Counted from the stretch's first letter, positions 33,751 through 47,249 are shown. The stretch: DNA of 64,000 bases from Desmodesmus armatus (GCA_007449985.2 VIIQ02000761.1:1-64000), one strand, 5' to 3'. Notes: a model not told the origin generated them from the letters alone. Program-made: numbers and translations.

Positions 33751-36528
33751 GGCACTGCTGCTGCTGCTCCCCCCTTCAACTGAGGTACTGCTGTTGCTGG
33801 CTCGCCCCCGGTGTGTCCGAGTTACTTGATTGGTAATCGAACACTGAGATTGCTGATGAAACGTTGAACTCGTGGCTTCTCGCAGCTCAAGAGGTCTTGA
33901 GGGGATTTTGCTACCTGTTTTCACTGCTCATGTCGTAAAACGTTTACTGCGATGTGTTGAAATGAGTATGCACCGATAGCTAAACAGATATAATGCACGT
34001 TCACCAGGAGCTGACGTTCACATCGGGGGCGTAACCGGCTGTAGCGCTCACCGGCCGTAGCCGGCTGTAGCATGGCCGTACCGGAGTTTGACGACGCTGA
34101 TGCGCCAGAAACCTTGTTGGGTAATAGAAAAAACAAAGATTTAAGTGCGACATCACCTCAGCGTGGTCGAATGTTCTGGGCACAGTGGCCTTTCAATTCA
34201 CTGAATTGACCTGTGACAGGTAGCTTCCGAAGCAGTTTCAGCGGAACACAAGGCCCTTGCAGGCAACAGGTGCACACATGCGACATGTCGACACCAGTTG
34301 CCGCAACGCAAGCGAGGTACGGATACATCCCCTTGTTGCCCAGCGCGGTATGATCTCTGGTCTGGCTCATCACATGCATGCTCAAGTGCTAAGGCAATGG
34401 CACAAAACATCTGTCCAGTGAGTTGCATTACACCAATTTACAACCTCCTGGCAAGCCACAGCCACAGCTGCAGCTGAAACACAGGAAAGTGCACAAACAC
34501 ATGCCTTGCATTATGGCCATGACTTTCCAAGCAACTAGCGCGGCCTGCATGCACATCACTGCTGCCGCTGCACAACAAAGATGAACAGCATGCCTTACTG
34601 CTCCAAGCTGCCCAGAGTCTGGCGCACACAGCTGCGTGCTCGCAAGGGAGGAGGGATGCATGACAAACCAAGCCTGGAACCCAATCAGTCACCAAGTGCT
34701 GGCTACGTGATGTCTTATTTCAAAGACAACACTTTGACGACCTGTGATGGGCGATGATGATCAGAGAATTTAGGCTTCAAGCCAGTGGCGCCACAGGCAG
34801 TGTATGCCTCAGTGTGAGATATTTGCTGTGGAGGTTGCACACATGTGTGCAGCCTGTGACACATGTGCGCAACTGAAAGGCCTGAAAGACAGGTCCCTGC
34901 AACACTCTAGCTTGGCGTTGCAGTGGCCCCTGCATCATACATGCCGCACCATAGGCTGTAGGCGCAGAGTGTCATCACAAAAACACCGGTGCAAATGCAG
35001 TCAGGAACAGAACAGAGAGCAGAAGCATGGTCAAGACAGCACAGGTGACACAACACACTTCCTGCAGATGGACAGACTCACGGACAACTTTGCATCCCTG
35101 GATATATATATGCCCATGCAGCTGCAGCGCTGCCGGTGGTGCGCCACTGCAACACCCGCACGCCCCCCCTGCCGCAGTGTGACACTGCATGACGCAAAAG
35201 GATGCATGTGCCCACAAACTTTGCTTGCAGCAACCAGCAGGAGAGGTCACTTGAGCCATTGAAGTGTCAAGGTGATGCTGCACTTGCGCGCCCAAACACG
35301 TCTGCATAGTTTGCGACATGGGCTGTGCAGTTCAAGGCATGGCTGCTGCTTGTGCAGCAGCGACACAGACCTCTGTATGCCCCGCACCAAGTGGTTCAGG
35401 GTCAACCCTCTGGCAGAACACCCTCACACAAGAGACAAACGCTGCTGTTTGTGATCGCAGCGGAACGTCACTGCAGGCAAGGAACTGCCTTTTGCACCTG
35501 GACAACTAGATCGGGGGCGGGAACAAAAGGGGCGTGCGCATGTCGGCGCAGGCGTGGGTTGCGAGGGAAACAAGAGACAGCACGGTACCACTGAGTCAAA
35601 CAAAATAGAGAAGTTTTGTTTGACTCAGAGTACCTAAAATAGAGAACAGTACCAAACGAACGAAAGACAAGGCTGTGTGGTGTGTGCCTTGAGAATGCGT
35701 ACCAATAAACTTTGGTTGTGTGTGAAAATACCAAGGGACAGCTGCAGGAGCGAGCACTGTCAGCAGGTGTGCATCGCTCAGCCAAATAACAAACATAGGT
35801 AGCATGATAGCTGAGGGGCAGGGGCCTTTCAGCCCTGCACAGCATGAACCACCAAACATAGATACCAGCATGGCATTTAGCATGCATGCATAGTCCAGCA
35901 TCACCTATCCACAAAGCCAAAAAAGGAAAAAGAGACAAGAGTCCCCTGTTGATTGATGTCTGCATGAGGAGGCCCACGCACAACCACAACCGCAAGAGAC
36001 AGACAACTGAACACAACCGCAACAGCAACAGCAACCAACGGCAGCGCGCAAGCCGTTTCCACACTGTTCTGAACTTGCAGCGTGAGACCATGTGCTGCAA
36101 ACCCACGACAGTTGTCGCAACACACGGCACACGCAACGCTGCAAAGCTCACCGACCCCGAGTCAATCTGCTCTTGCCGCCACAGGTGCTGCAGGGAGACG
36201 CACAGTATCAGACCGAATCAGGCAGCTGCTCGACAAAGCCCCAAATAAACCGCTGTGCACCACCCGATCCCAGGGGCACCACGTTCCCTGGCACGTCCAG
36301 GACGCAGTTCTGGACACCAACAACAGCGCCAGCTGCGTCAGCCACAGCAGCGTCTCAAAAGCACTGCTGTTTCAGCGGCACTCCACTGGAGTCCTTGCGG
36401 CCATGAGCAGTCCTAAGGAGGAATTTGAGGAGGCACAACACCCCTGTGTTTCTGCGCCGCTCCCTCCTTGCGGCCATGAGCAGGCCCAAGAAATCAAGGA
36501 TTTTCCGGAGGCGCAACGCCCCTGTGTT
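33751..36528. other. Intergenic region between PQ-loop and ABCG genes
   Basis: Holds the PQ-loop promoter side and the ABCG 3' flank. No further gene recognised. Contains short CCGGCTGTAGC-type repeats (~34030-34075) and the tandem repeat at 36401-36560. Confidence 0.5.
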
Positions 36529-36560
36529 TCAGCGCCGCTCCCTCCTTGCGGCCATGAGCA
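36401..36560 (-). repeat. Tandem repeat spanning the ABCG stop codon
   Basis: Units beginning at 36401, 36474 and 36552 (CCATGAGCAG…) repeat every ~73-78 bases; the unit includes the last codons and TGA of the ABCG gene. Two extra copies of the terminal coding segment lie past the functional stop. Confidence 0.85.
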
Positions 36561-39500
36561 GTCCCAGGAATGTGAGGATGTGTAGCACGCCCAGGTACCC
36601 CAGCAGGATACCCACGCTGACACCAAAGGGGCGGGTGAAGCCTAGGGGAGCCACCAATGCGTCCTGTTTGAACATGCACCTGTTGGAAGGTAAGGTTGGA
36701 AGGTAAGCGTAGCAGCAGCAGCAGCAAGCAGGAGCACAGTAGGTCAGCAAGTGTGGATAATGTGCGCGGTGTAAAACACTGCCTCATGCTGTCGTTTCCT
36801 TCTGTCAGACACATCCAACATGCAACATCGCTGCCAGTGTCCCAGGGCAAAATAATGCAATGTTACTCGGAAGCACGTGCGCGCAGCAGTCATCCACCCC
36901 CGGCTACAACCCCCAGCTTTCGACCACTTTTCTCAGGCTGGTTCGGCGTGGGCCAGCACTAGAACACATGCAGATCAAGCGGAACGCCATCATTGCGATG
37001 CTGCTTCGATTGATCTGCATGTGTGCTAGTGCTGGCCCACGCCGAAGGAGCCTGAGTCAAGTGGTCAGCAGCTCATGCATCAGGCCGTCCTTACACCATG
37101 GGAAAAAATGCTACTGGAATTGACGGCTGGCTTGCTGGGTGATCTCGATCGCCCTCACACCTGACCTGAGAAACTGGGGTACTACAGGCCCTTCGGGGCA
37201 CCCTCATGAGCCCCTGGCTCGCTGGCAAGTGCCGAGGTTGGGACTCTGTCCTCAATTACTGTACTGTACTGTACTTACCCTGGCTGCGGGTCTTTCATCC
37301 TATTGAGCACCATCTTCTGCATCGGTGAGGCATTCGCCAGGCCCGCCTGCAGCATATCCACCAGCCCAGACTCCAGACCACTGCTGCAGTCGTTGACCCG
37401 GCCGTTGAACTCATTCTGCACAAGAGCCTCCAGGGAGAAATAGGCAGCTGAGATGTAGCGCAGCTGTGTCAACCAGTGATTGTAGACCTACGGCAGTACA
37501 GTACAGTGCAGTGCAGTAAAGTGCAGCGCGGCAGAATATAAGCGGCAACATCCGGGATTCATTGGTTTGTGTCCCCGGTTGACAGTTTGCTGTTGTGCAG
37601 GTGCTGCGCTGGGTCGGCAGGTATTGCTACAGCCCAACCCGCATCCACATAAGTATCAACCGTTTCAATGTCACTGATAAGATATTATGATCTGCATGGA
37701 GGCAGTTGTCCTGCTGTTGTGCGCAGCAGTTGGCGATGCAGGCGAACCGGACGCTCAGCGGGTTGACGCACTGCAGTTGAGTCCAACCCATGCAGCTATG
37801 ATACAACGACAGCAGATGGTGCCAGTTGGCGGGGTTCACCTACCTGGGAGAAGTTGAGGAAGAAGGAACTGCACAGCAGCTGCACTGCCGTCCACACGAT
37901 GGACATGGAGAATGTGGTGTCGTGGTTGGGAGCCACGACAGAACATAGGTGCAGCACCTACAGCACGACAAGATGCCCGATGGGCAGACAGCTGTTAGTA
38001 TACAGTACAGGGACCGCCAACACAAACCAGGAGCGCAATCGCTCTCACACTATCCCAGTACAGACGTCAGAGTCCCTCTGCGGGCTAGCTGCACCCAGGC
38101 CCTTTCTACCCACCATCCTGACTGCACATACACATCTTTAGTAAATTCTGAGCGCTCCCACGCACTTCTACGCAACTCTGGAATATCACATCCTTGGATG
38201 GTTGATGCATTGGCTGGATGCACTCCCTCTGTCTACATACCTGTGCTGCAGTGATCTGCAAGAGTGTCACGATGGTTGCAAACTTGCCAAAGTACTGGGG
38301 CCCCCGCCGCAGGCCGCACATGCCGTAGAAGATCCCGGAGTACAGCACAGCCACAAGGATGTTGAACGGCAGGTTTCCAAGCACCTGAAAGCAGCAGACA
38401 CAGACAGCAGCAGCAACACTCAGCACACCCAGCATTGCTAGTGTACTGTAAGAAGCCACCCTGAACATGCAGGGCGCTACAGATCGTGCAGGATTTTTGG
38501 GCCGCGTGCTGATTGTGCGGTCTATCCCGGCCTGGGCTTGCAGTGCCCCAGCACTGCCGGCGCTTGACCCATGTCACAGCACATACCCAGTTCAATTTTC
38601 ACCTCGCGCAAAGCACCATGTGAGGACATAGCTAACGCAGCACAATCAATTCCAGCATGTCTTTGAAAGCAGGCAGCCAAAAAACGCAGAGCTTCGGTGT
38701 TGGAGCGCCCCAGAGTGCCGCTGCCTTGTGGAACCCCGAGAGGCACCGCCTGTGGTACCCTGACACCCCATTGAGCGCTCAAGCTAAGGAGCGCCTCAGG
38801 TGTGAGCTGTTTGCTGCTTTTAGGAGTGCCATGTTTGGAAGCCAGTCACACCTTTGCAATGTAGTAGGCACTGGGCCTGTAGCGCCTGGCGCTGGCATCC
38901 GCGATGTACATCGTCTTGTCCGCGGTGTACAGCGAAATGCCCACGTACGGCATCAGCAGCATGATTAGGACCTGGTAAGGGAACACACACGATCCAACCA
39001 TTAACTGCATGGACAGATGACGTCATGCTTTTGTGCGGTACGCAGCACCTGCAGGCATTTTGTTGCTGCCTGGCCCACATGGCTTCTGGCGATGCACCCG
39101 CACTATTGAGCTCCAGCATGCAATTGCCGTGGTCAACCGTGACAGTGTAAGCTGTGTAGCAAGGTACGCGCACCGTGGTGAACAGCATGTTGTTGATGCT
39201 GTTAAACCCATCGAGGCCCTGAAGCTCCACGTTGTACCCCATCAGACCAAACAGCAGCGCCACATACGTGAACGTGAAGATCCTGCACGATATCAGGACG
39301 GCAAGGCGTGCAGGCATGGAGTCTTGTCAGCATGGTATGCACAAGCGTTGACAGCAAAAAGACTGGCATTCAGCTTTGTGTGCCATCAAGGGGCTGGTAT
39401 TGCAGTGCAGGCGCACTGCCAAGCCGACTGCTTGGCGGCAGCACATGCCCAGGTTTGCAGTGCACTATCCAGATCCACCAGATGCATGTGCACGCATCTG

Positions 39501-42500
39501 CATGTCAGTTCAAAGAAATCACAACCAGTGGTTGCCGTCTGTAGTGCTTGCCTTGCTAAAATGAGCAATATGTGTCACAGCATGCTCAACAGCAACCAAA
39601 TGCAAGGCTGCCCCAATCGCCAGTGGCTCACCTTGCCGCCACATCGAAGGGGTTGCGTGTCATGCTCTTGACTTCCCTACTCAGCAGGGCAGTGAACTGA
39701 CGGGACCAGCTGGTCGAGTAGGCCATGCTGCTTTGGAAGTCACGCAGGGAGCCTACAGGAGTTGTGCATGAAAAACTAGGGTTTAGTGTGTGATCAGGGT
39801 TTGGGTAAAATTGGACATAAGGGAAGCTAACCCTAAACCCTAAACCCCAACAGTGCATCAAGGTTGGGGTCACTGCCGTTGAATGGCTGGCAAAGGCTCC
39901 TGACGATGCATCAAAAGTGCCTGCAGGCAACCATCTGTCGACCATCTCTGCCACAACCCTACAGGACACGCCACAAGAATGTGGCGTGGTGCATTTGCCA
40001 GTTGAGCTGCATGGAAGCAAACAGACGCATGCATGTTGCCTCAAGCACTTGCAAGATGACAGAAAACTCGAATGTTGCATCCATCCCTGCCAGGACTTTA
40101 CAGGATGCGGCAGTGTCACCAATGCTGCCTCGACTGCGCAGAGTGTGTCAACCCCTGCCCCGCATCCTGCACCCCAACCTGCGCACAGCTTTGCTGCGCT
40201 GCTTACCTTTCACGCTGCTCGCCATGATTGCTGTCATCCCTGACTTGACAGGCGCAACGGCCAGCCCGGGGCTGTCCGTGTCAGACTCGCTTGAGCTGCT
40301 AGCAGCTGGCTTCACCAGAACCTCACCCAGCCTCGACATGATGCCCTTGCTGCTTGTCCGCTGATCGTCCTTTCCGTTACTGCTGGGGTTGAACCCGACC
40401 GTGTCCTGCAGGTGTAAGGGCAGAGAAAATAGGAGCGCAGTTGTGGGGGAAGTGCTCAGCATGCGCTCAGCAGCAGGTGCTGTGCTGCAGGTGCGGTGTG
40501 CAAAACACACACATGGTGCTGTGTTATGTGACGGTATCGTTTGGTCTGGCAGCACTTCATCTAGCCAGCACTCCGCTGCCACTATACACACCAGCAGCTG
40601 AGCAGCCCATACTGCTTGCTTGCGTCTCACCGACCACCATCAATCGGCCTCATGGCAACACTCTTGCTGCTGCTGAACGCAGCAGCGCTACAGGGCTGCA
40701 CCGGCACTTCAACAGCCCATACTGCCTCCCAGGTGAGTAATTATGACTAATCAACCATCACTCATCCTTACCCGAGTGTAACCGTCCTTGAACGCATCAG
40801 CAGCAGCGTCAAGATCTTCCTTGGACTGCATGGTGTGACCAAACAGGTTCTCAGGCTTGTTGAAGCCTGTCGCAACCAGATCCAGCACCCAGTCCGGCTC
40901 AGAACCTGCGGTAACAGCAGCCAGAGCCCCACATTTGCATGACGTCGTGTTGGGTTGTGCCATGACACGGCGCACCACACCACACCATCATGCGGCCAAA
41001 AGCTCAGCCCAACATTATGATCCTTTCAGCCCAGCAAGGGTATGGAGTGACCATTGTGCGGCTGTCATGTGCTAGTGTGCTTTTTTAAAGCTCCTGCGTG
41101 AGACAAGGGTCATTCCTATTGTGTTTACATGCTTGTGTCGACTGCTGGCTGACTTGGTGAAAGGTGTGCTTACCCCGCGTGTAGGCATAGCCGATGGACT
41201 GGAACCAAGGGATCATCTGAGCACAGCTTCCGTGGTACATCAGGCGTCCGCTAGCCAGCAGGCTGACCTGCAGCACACAGCCAGCACACACACAGGTCAG
41301 CTAGTGCTTTGAGGCTTGTACCTTTTGTAACAAGTTTGTGTTTTTGTATTGTCGACTGCATGAGGTGCGTTGAGAACCCTTGGCGCAGGACATCACTTTC
41401 TCAAGAGCCCAACAAAGATGGTGGGGGGGGTCTGGGCAAGCAAAAATCTGCAAAAGAGGCCATTGACCTTGGAGCACTATCAAACATCTTACGATGCTAC
41501 TGCACTGTGCGGTATGTCTAGGGTTTTGTGCTATCGAGTCAAACAACCCAGCCATTAGCTCAGGACAGGGCACTGGGTGCTGTCCCCTCGAGGACTCACT
41601 GTATCAAACATCTCCCAAATTGCTTGGCGCGGCTGATGGATGGTGGCAATGACTGTTTGGTGTGTGGCCTGGGCCACGTGCTGCAAATGACCCATCACAG
41701 ACAGCGCTGCAAAGCTGTCCAGGCCTGCACAGCAAAAGCAATGCACATCAGCAAGAAACAGTGATGTTGTGCGGAGCGGGTGACCGCGCTGCTAGTAGCA
41801 CTTCACGGCGCTGGCGCGGGTCATCGCGTCAGGACAGGCTTCCAAGAGCCTGTGCGGATGCATGGCCACAGCGCATACGGACGCGACGCAAGCGCACATG
41901 GCGGTTGCTGACAGCCCCAATGTGTGTGCTCTTGCCGGGCATGTCTGGATCTGCTAGACATGCGTGTATCTCTAGAGGCCCTTGATGACGCATCAAGGAC
42001 TGCCTCCTTGAAGGCAGGTACTGCAATAAGTGACACTTATCAGGACATAAGTAAGTGTCCTTTCAAATCAGCAACATTGTACACACCTGAGGTTGGCTCG
42101 TCCAGGAACAGGACTGAGGGTGCACCCAGAATGCCAGCTGCGATGCTGAGCCGCCTCCTTTCTCCACCTGACAGGCCGCGCAGGTGCAGACCACCTGGCA
42201 GCACCCCACCAACCTGCACACATGTGCACAATACATTGGAGGCAGGGGCACCAGGTGAGGCTACCAGTTTATCTGCTAACGTTTACCAAACAGACATGAT
42301 CGCCGTGCACGGTGCAGGCAGCCTTCAGGTCCCCATCCTGCCAGTCTTTGGGTGTCATTTTTTGGGACAGTCTTGAAACAGAGCTGGCACCCCACCACAC
42401 AAGCTGCGTGCACACCCACTGAAACACACATGACCCACAACGTGCTTCAGCCAAGTGCGCAAGGCGTATGTGAGCAGCATGCACTTGCGGCGAGCTGCTT

Positions 42501-44693
42501 GGCAAACAGCGCCTGGCTGGCAACCACTGCAGTGTGAGCTTGAGCAGCACTGCGACAGTCACCCTCTGCTCAGCAAGCCACTCCATGTGTGGTACTGTGC
42601 TGCTTGGCCTGCTGCATATGTATGAGAAGACCATTGAGCACGGCAGCTGCTGCAAGTAAGCCCTGCCCCCAGCGGTAAATCCTTCCACACCCCTCTTCAA
42701 AGCCCCTTTTGCAACCAACTGCAACGGCAACTGCTGCAAGTAAACCCTCCTCGCAGATATCACCCCCCCCACACACACACACACACAAACACGCACACAC
42801 TGCTCAAATCTCTTGCTCAAACCAGCAGCCCCTTCTGCAACCCATCAGCAGCTCACCAGGGTGTTGACAGTGTGTGCCAGTCCAACTGCTGCCAGCACCT
42901 CCTCCACACGCTCAATGCGCTTGGCACGTGGCCACTCCTTCCCGCCCAAACTGACACCACCATAGAACGCAAGCGTCTCCTTGCAAGTCATGGTGGGGAC
43001 AAAGGTGTCCTCCTGCGCCACACAGATACACAGGTACAGCAACAACAGAGAGTCACGTGTGAGAGCCAAGACAGGCAGCACCACAGCAATGCATGATGCA
43101 GCCATGAACTGACCGCGTCTCGTTGCAAGCCATGGTCTGTACACAGGCATACTTCTGCAGCAAACAGTGCACATGAAAATATTGAGACAAACAGCACCAC
43201 AGCGATGCTAAACCCACACTCAAACCCTTGCAACAGAATGAGCCCTGGGCACACCTGAGGGACGTATGAGGTTTGACGGATGAAGCTGGCATGTGCTGGG
43301 CTGCCGTTCACCAGCAGGCCACCTGTCAAGTTGCCCAGGGACTTGCGCATGGCAAGGATATCCATGAGCGTCGACTTGCCGGCGCCACTGGGGCCCATGA
43401 GCGCCTACATGAACATGAACATGAAGCGTTCGACACCAAAGGGTGGGGAGTCTGAGCCTGTCTGCAGCAACAGCCGCTGCTGGATGTTGGTTGTGTCAAG
43501 CTGTCCTGTCAGTCTTGCAGTGCACTGGCTAAGCTTGGGTCTTTGCCAACTTCCATGCTGGCAGGTGCAAGCTGCTGGTGCAGTTTTGGAACGCCCTCTG
43601 CTCTGTTAGCAGCGCTGGATGAATTGAGCAAAACGACCTGTGTTGCCGTTGTGCTGCTGCACATGGTAGCAAGTCCAACCAGCAAGACGGCAGGCATGCA
43701 TCAGCACACTAGTCTGTCGGATTATGATGTGTACATGCTGGTTGCAACTCATGTATCAGTACGCACCTGCATCTGGCCAGGGTAAGCCTTGCCCCAAATG
43801 TCTTGCAGGACTACCTTCGTGGCCCCATCGACGTTGTAGCTGCATCCAATGCCCTGTGCGTGCAAGAACAAACGCACTCAGCCAGCAGCAACCCAGTTAC
43901 TGCAAGCAACCATACATGTACTCACACCGCGCAGCTGCTGTCAATGCCATTAGTAAAGCTGATATCTCTGGGGACAATATGGAGCGCAAGCAGAGGAGCC
44001 ACCCAGTACTGTACTGCAGCTGTACAGTGCAGGGCAGGGCAGCCCCAATACACTCTGGCCCCTGCTGCCGTTTGGCCTGTGCTGATCACAGCGCTGCCAC
44101 AGCTGCCTTTGTTGCTCCTAAGGCTGCCCTACCCCGCTGCTGAACCTAGGTAACAGCACCCTAGAAGGACACCAACAGCGCCCTAAGAAAACACCCACCC
44201 TCCACTCCAGCGTGAGTGCATCTGTTGCCAGCCGCTGTGAAACGCATGCCTGCAGCCCCTCTGGACCGTCAGTGTATCGAGGAGTAAGGGGACAGGAGTC
44301 TGACAAGGTCTGCATCAGCACTGCATGGCTGCGTGAAAGGTCATTGGCCTTGACTGGGCTACCAACCACCACCGGCAGCGGGTCAGCAGCTGCATCCCCA
44401 TCTGTCCTGGTGTCCTCAGCATCTGCAGATTGGTTTGAAGACGTAAAGTATGGACATGATAGTTGACAGATGCGTGAAATCACAGCTGCATCAGTGGCAC
44501 CTACTGCAGACAGGTTGGCAGGAGGGTACTGACCTGAGCAACCCAGGTCAAGCTGAGAAGTCTTCTTGAACCTCCATCCCTTCTTTCCCGTCAATTGCAG
44601 TAGGTTTGTGGAGAATATACAGAAGAGAGCAACGGCGTGAGCGAGCAGGAGACAAGGGAGCCATAAGTTGACGTTTGGCCCTGACGTCTCCAT
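36529..44693 (-). CDS. ABCG (WHITE-type) half-size ABC transporter
   Basis: ATP-driven membrane exporter, expected to dimerise. Seventeen exons: 44534-44693, 44199-44422, 43767-43853, 43255-43404, 42857-43012, 42087-42213, 41600-41724, 41174-41267, 40772-40905, 40207-40405, 39632-39752, 39174-39282, 38852-38971, 38241-38384, 37844-37957, 37279-37487, 36529-36679; all phases close, 807 residues. Order: an N-terminal hydrophobic segment (~12-34, [17 protein letters not shown]), the nucleotide-binding domain with Walker [10 protein letters not shown] (~161-169), Q-loop region SYVPQ, signature LSGGERRR (~273), Walker [11 protein letters not shown] and H-loop ATIHQPR, a Ser-rich linker, then the ABC2 transmembrane domain ([16 protein letters not shown] … [14 protein letters not shown] … [20 protein letters not shown]). 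NBD-before-TMD order defines ABCG. Motifs are intact. The N-terminal hydrophobic stretch is unusual for the family. Substrate unknown. Confidence 0.92.
36921..37072. ncRNA. Long near-perfect hairpin in ABCG intron 16 (candidate small-RNA precursor)
   Basis: Arms of ~70 bases (36921-36992 and 36997-37072) are complementary with only a handful of mismatches, including an unbroken 20-base CGGCGTGGGCCAGCACTAG-type stretch, around a ~5-base loop. Folds on either strand. Long intronic hairpins of this kind serve as miRNA/siRNA precursors in Chlamydomonas, but a fold-back transposon remnant is an equal alternative. Confidence 0.5.
37179..37276 (-). repeat. Dispersed GTACA-tailed element, copy 3 (ABCG intron 16)
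   Basis: Reverse orientation: the AGTAC units begin at the 5' splice site itself (GTAAGTACAGTACAG), followed by GAGGACAGAGTCCCAACCTC, AGCCAGCGAGCC and GGGCTCATGAGGGTGCCC. In gene sense the element starts with the donor. Confidence 0.85.
39775..39850. repeat. Fold-back telomere-like sequence 1 (ABCG intron 10)
   Basis: AGGGTTTAG and AGGGTTTGGG on one side, AACCCTAAACCCTAAACCCC on the other, ~30 bases apart. Resembles plant-type TTTAGGG telomere units placed head to head. Confidence 0.8.
43105..43170 (-). repeat. Copy of the 5' edge of ABCG exon 5
   Basis: Behind a CTGCAG acceptor the minus strand encodes V-Q-T-M-A-C-N-E-T, matching V-P-T-M-T-C-K-E-T of exon 42857-43012. The CAGCACCACAGC…ATGC flank is repeated as well, at a period of ~140 bases. 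Confidence 0.75.
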
Positions 44694-46019
44694 TTCGAAT
44701 CGACAGATAAACACCGTTCACCAGCTCAAATGCGTATATTGCTTGGCTCAGTAGCCATTGGGCGACATAATGTATTGGGGGCAGTGGGGCTAACAGTGAC
44801 TGAGGCAGGTCGCTGTTGCTTGTTTTATGACGTCCACGCTGCCCCAAAATAGTTATGGTAGTGCTCCGGTTGATGCGCATGGTCACCCCATTCAGTCTGA
44901 CAGGTGATACCTGACAGTGTGACGGGGTGTGTCTCGCCCACGTGGGATCGCTTTGTTCCCTGACATCAACAAAAAATTTCTGGCTGGGGTACTGTTAGTT
45001 GAGCTGCCATACCGAGACACCGGGACCTCCAGTGCACTTGGCCCACTTGTAGTGCGCATTACGATACAAGAGTACGGGGCTGCCCCTTGCTTCCCAACTT
45101 TCACTTGAAAAAACACTCAAACACAAGACTCAGCGACTTCCGGGCCGGTGCTCTCAAGTCCACGCCAGCTCAAGCTGTGCTGCATACAGGTGCACCTCAC
45201 GTCACGTGACTGTCCACAGCTGCAGTATTGTGATGGGACGGAGTGCAGGAGGTTTTCTACTTTCAGCAGAGGTCAGGGATGCAAAATGCAGGGAAGTGGT
45301 CCTGACCATGTTTCTGAGGTCTGCGGTGACAACACAAGCGTCTGCAAGGGCTGCCATGACCCGATTCGCTGGGTCATCAGCTGAGGTGCTGTTGCATGGT
45401 GGTTACACAGCTGCAAGATGCACAAGCCGCTACCATGACTCTCCGCCTGCAGCACTACTAGACGTGTGAACATCACCTATGACTCCAGGAGCCAACTGTC
45501 TAGCTCGAGCTCGTGATTGTGGTGCATCACACGCGTGCCTGTGGGTCGACACTGAGCATGTCATGGCTTGTGATATGTTGAACCTGTCATTGCCCACCAC
45601 ATGAACTCTGCTGTCCTGCCGCATGCATGTTACCGCAACGAGTCATCCCTGCCACTCAGTGACAGTCATACAATCAACACATCGATGAGATCACTACACT
45701 GCCTACACCCAACACTGCCAATCATCAATCCCGGCAGGACCGCACTACATGCTGATGTCTCCTATCGGATGCTTAATGGGGGAGTATGTTACATGGACAT
45801 TTTCGCCAAACAACAATGGCATTGCCCACCAGGATCGAGCCAGGTGAACCTCATAAGTTGTCTCCCCTGCGGTGGTTTGCACCACCTACACCGGGTTGAC
45901 CAAAGAAGGCAGAACCACCAGAATTGCAGCAAGTGCCAGCCATGCTAGGAACCTATTGTGTGCAGAGATGAGGGCAGGCAACTATACCAGTGTGGACACA
46001 AGAAACAGAACAAAGTCAG

Positions 46020-46520
46020 TCAAATACCCATAGTAAGGCCAAGCAAGCGTGCTCTGCGCACTTTCATTTTGTACAAAGTGTGTGCCAGGGCCGACTGTTC
46101 GGCATGTTGAAACACAGTAGCAACACAATCTTGGTCACCCAACTGGACTGAAGCCGGGTCAGCAAAGGCTGGGCAGGCGGTGCGCAGATCATCATACACG
46201 GGACATTCAAGAATGAAGTGCTTTAGATCTTCAACATTGTTGCTGGTGCCAGTACGGGCCAGCACAGCAGCGCGGTTGGCCAGCGAAGCGTCCTGACCAG
46301 AGCACAAACGACAGATGCGATCCGCCCTTGGGACAGACTCCCTACGCTTGCGACCCTGCTCAATTTCAATATGTGCAGAGCCAACACGCAACTGCGCCAG
46401 GTTTTGTGCCAAGTTGAAAGACAAGCACAACTTCATATGCGGGGCTGCATGGTCTCTAGAGAAAGGATCAAAGCCAGGGTCAAGAGGGTATACCCATGCA
46501 TGGTGTGTAATGTAATGCAA
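46020..46520 (-). mobile_element. Non-LTR retrotransposon (LINE) ORF2 C-terminal fragment
   Basis: The minus strand reads ~165 codons with the pattern typical of the end of LINE reverse-transcriptase polyproteins: R-V-G-S-A-H-I-E-I-E-Q-G-R, then R-I-C-R-L-C-S-G, then V-E-D-L-K-H-F-I-L-E-C-P-V-Y-D-D-L-R (a CCHC-like C-x2-C…H-x4-C finger). No reverse transcriptase or endonuclease domain is present, so this is a 5'-truncated remnant. A cellular gene with a related tail cannot be excluded. It ends at TAG/TGA near 46020. Confidence 0.6.
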
Positions 46521-46555
46521 TGGGTATACCCATGCATGGTGTGTAATTAATCATA
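46486..46555. repeat. Direct repeat of 26 bases
   Basis: GGGTATACCCATGCATGGTG followed by TGTAAT occurs twice, 43 bases apart, at the upstream edge of the LINE fragment. Could be a local duplication rather than a target-site duplication. Confidence 0.85.
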
Positions 46556-47249
46556 ACAACACCTGACCAACAAACAATCTACATGCCAATGCCACTCAAT
46601 GCCACACCCCACCTACGCATTGCAGTGCACTGCCATTTGCTAGGATGGCTGCCCGGCCAAGAGCAGCACAGGATCACCTCCCACACACCCAACATATGCC
46701 AATGCCTGCAGCAACCCTGCACACATGTCCTGCACACATTCAACCCAAGATGCGGGCCAGTGTTCACGTGGCGTATGCTGTACATCACACAGCATTCAAA
46801 CATGCAGGACTAATCCACAAACATTACGCGCCGGCTGCTCCGTAGGACGCGGCAACAGCCCCCACCCCAAACACCCTGCCGCACCTTCACACGGTGCACC
46901 TCTCAGCACCACCTGCCAACATGCCAAGCACATTGATGCCATGCCATGCCATGCCATGAAACCAGTGGTTTCAAGGTTGCATCAACCCAAGCACCTTGAT
47001 GCCACGGTTTCAAGCTTGCATGAACCACACACCGGCAGCACACCATGCAGCACTGCTGGACCTTCCAGTGAAGGCTCTCGCTGTGCACACAGCACGCCTG
47101 CAGGCTCAGTTTGACTCAGTGCAAGGTTAGCGGTATCGGTAGCGGCCTTTGATTCCCTTCCCCACTACACTGCAACTCACAGCGGCTGTGAGCAAAGCAA
47201 AGCTCGGGCCGAGATCTTGCCATGGGGCGAGGTAAGCCTGCGGCAGGCA

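Noticed and set aside
36082..36585. Plus-strand frame with repeated A-P-L-P-P-C-G-H-E units
   Set aside because: It is the antisense of the tandem repeat over the ABCG stop codon; no family signal.
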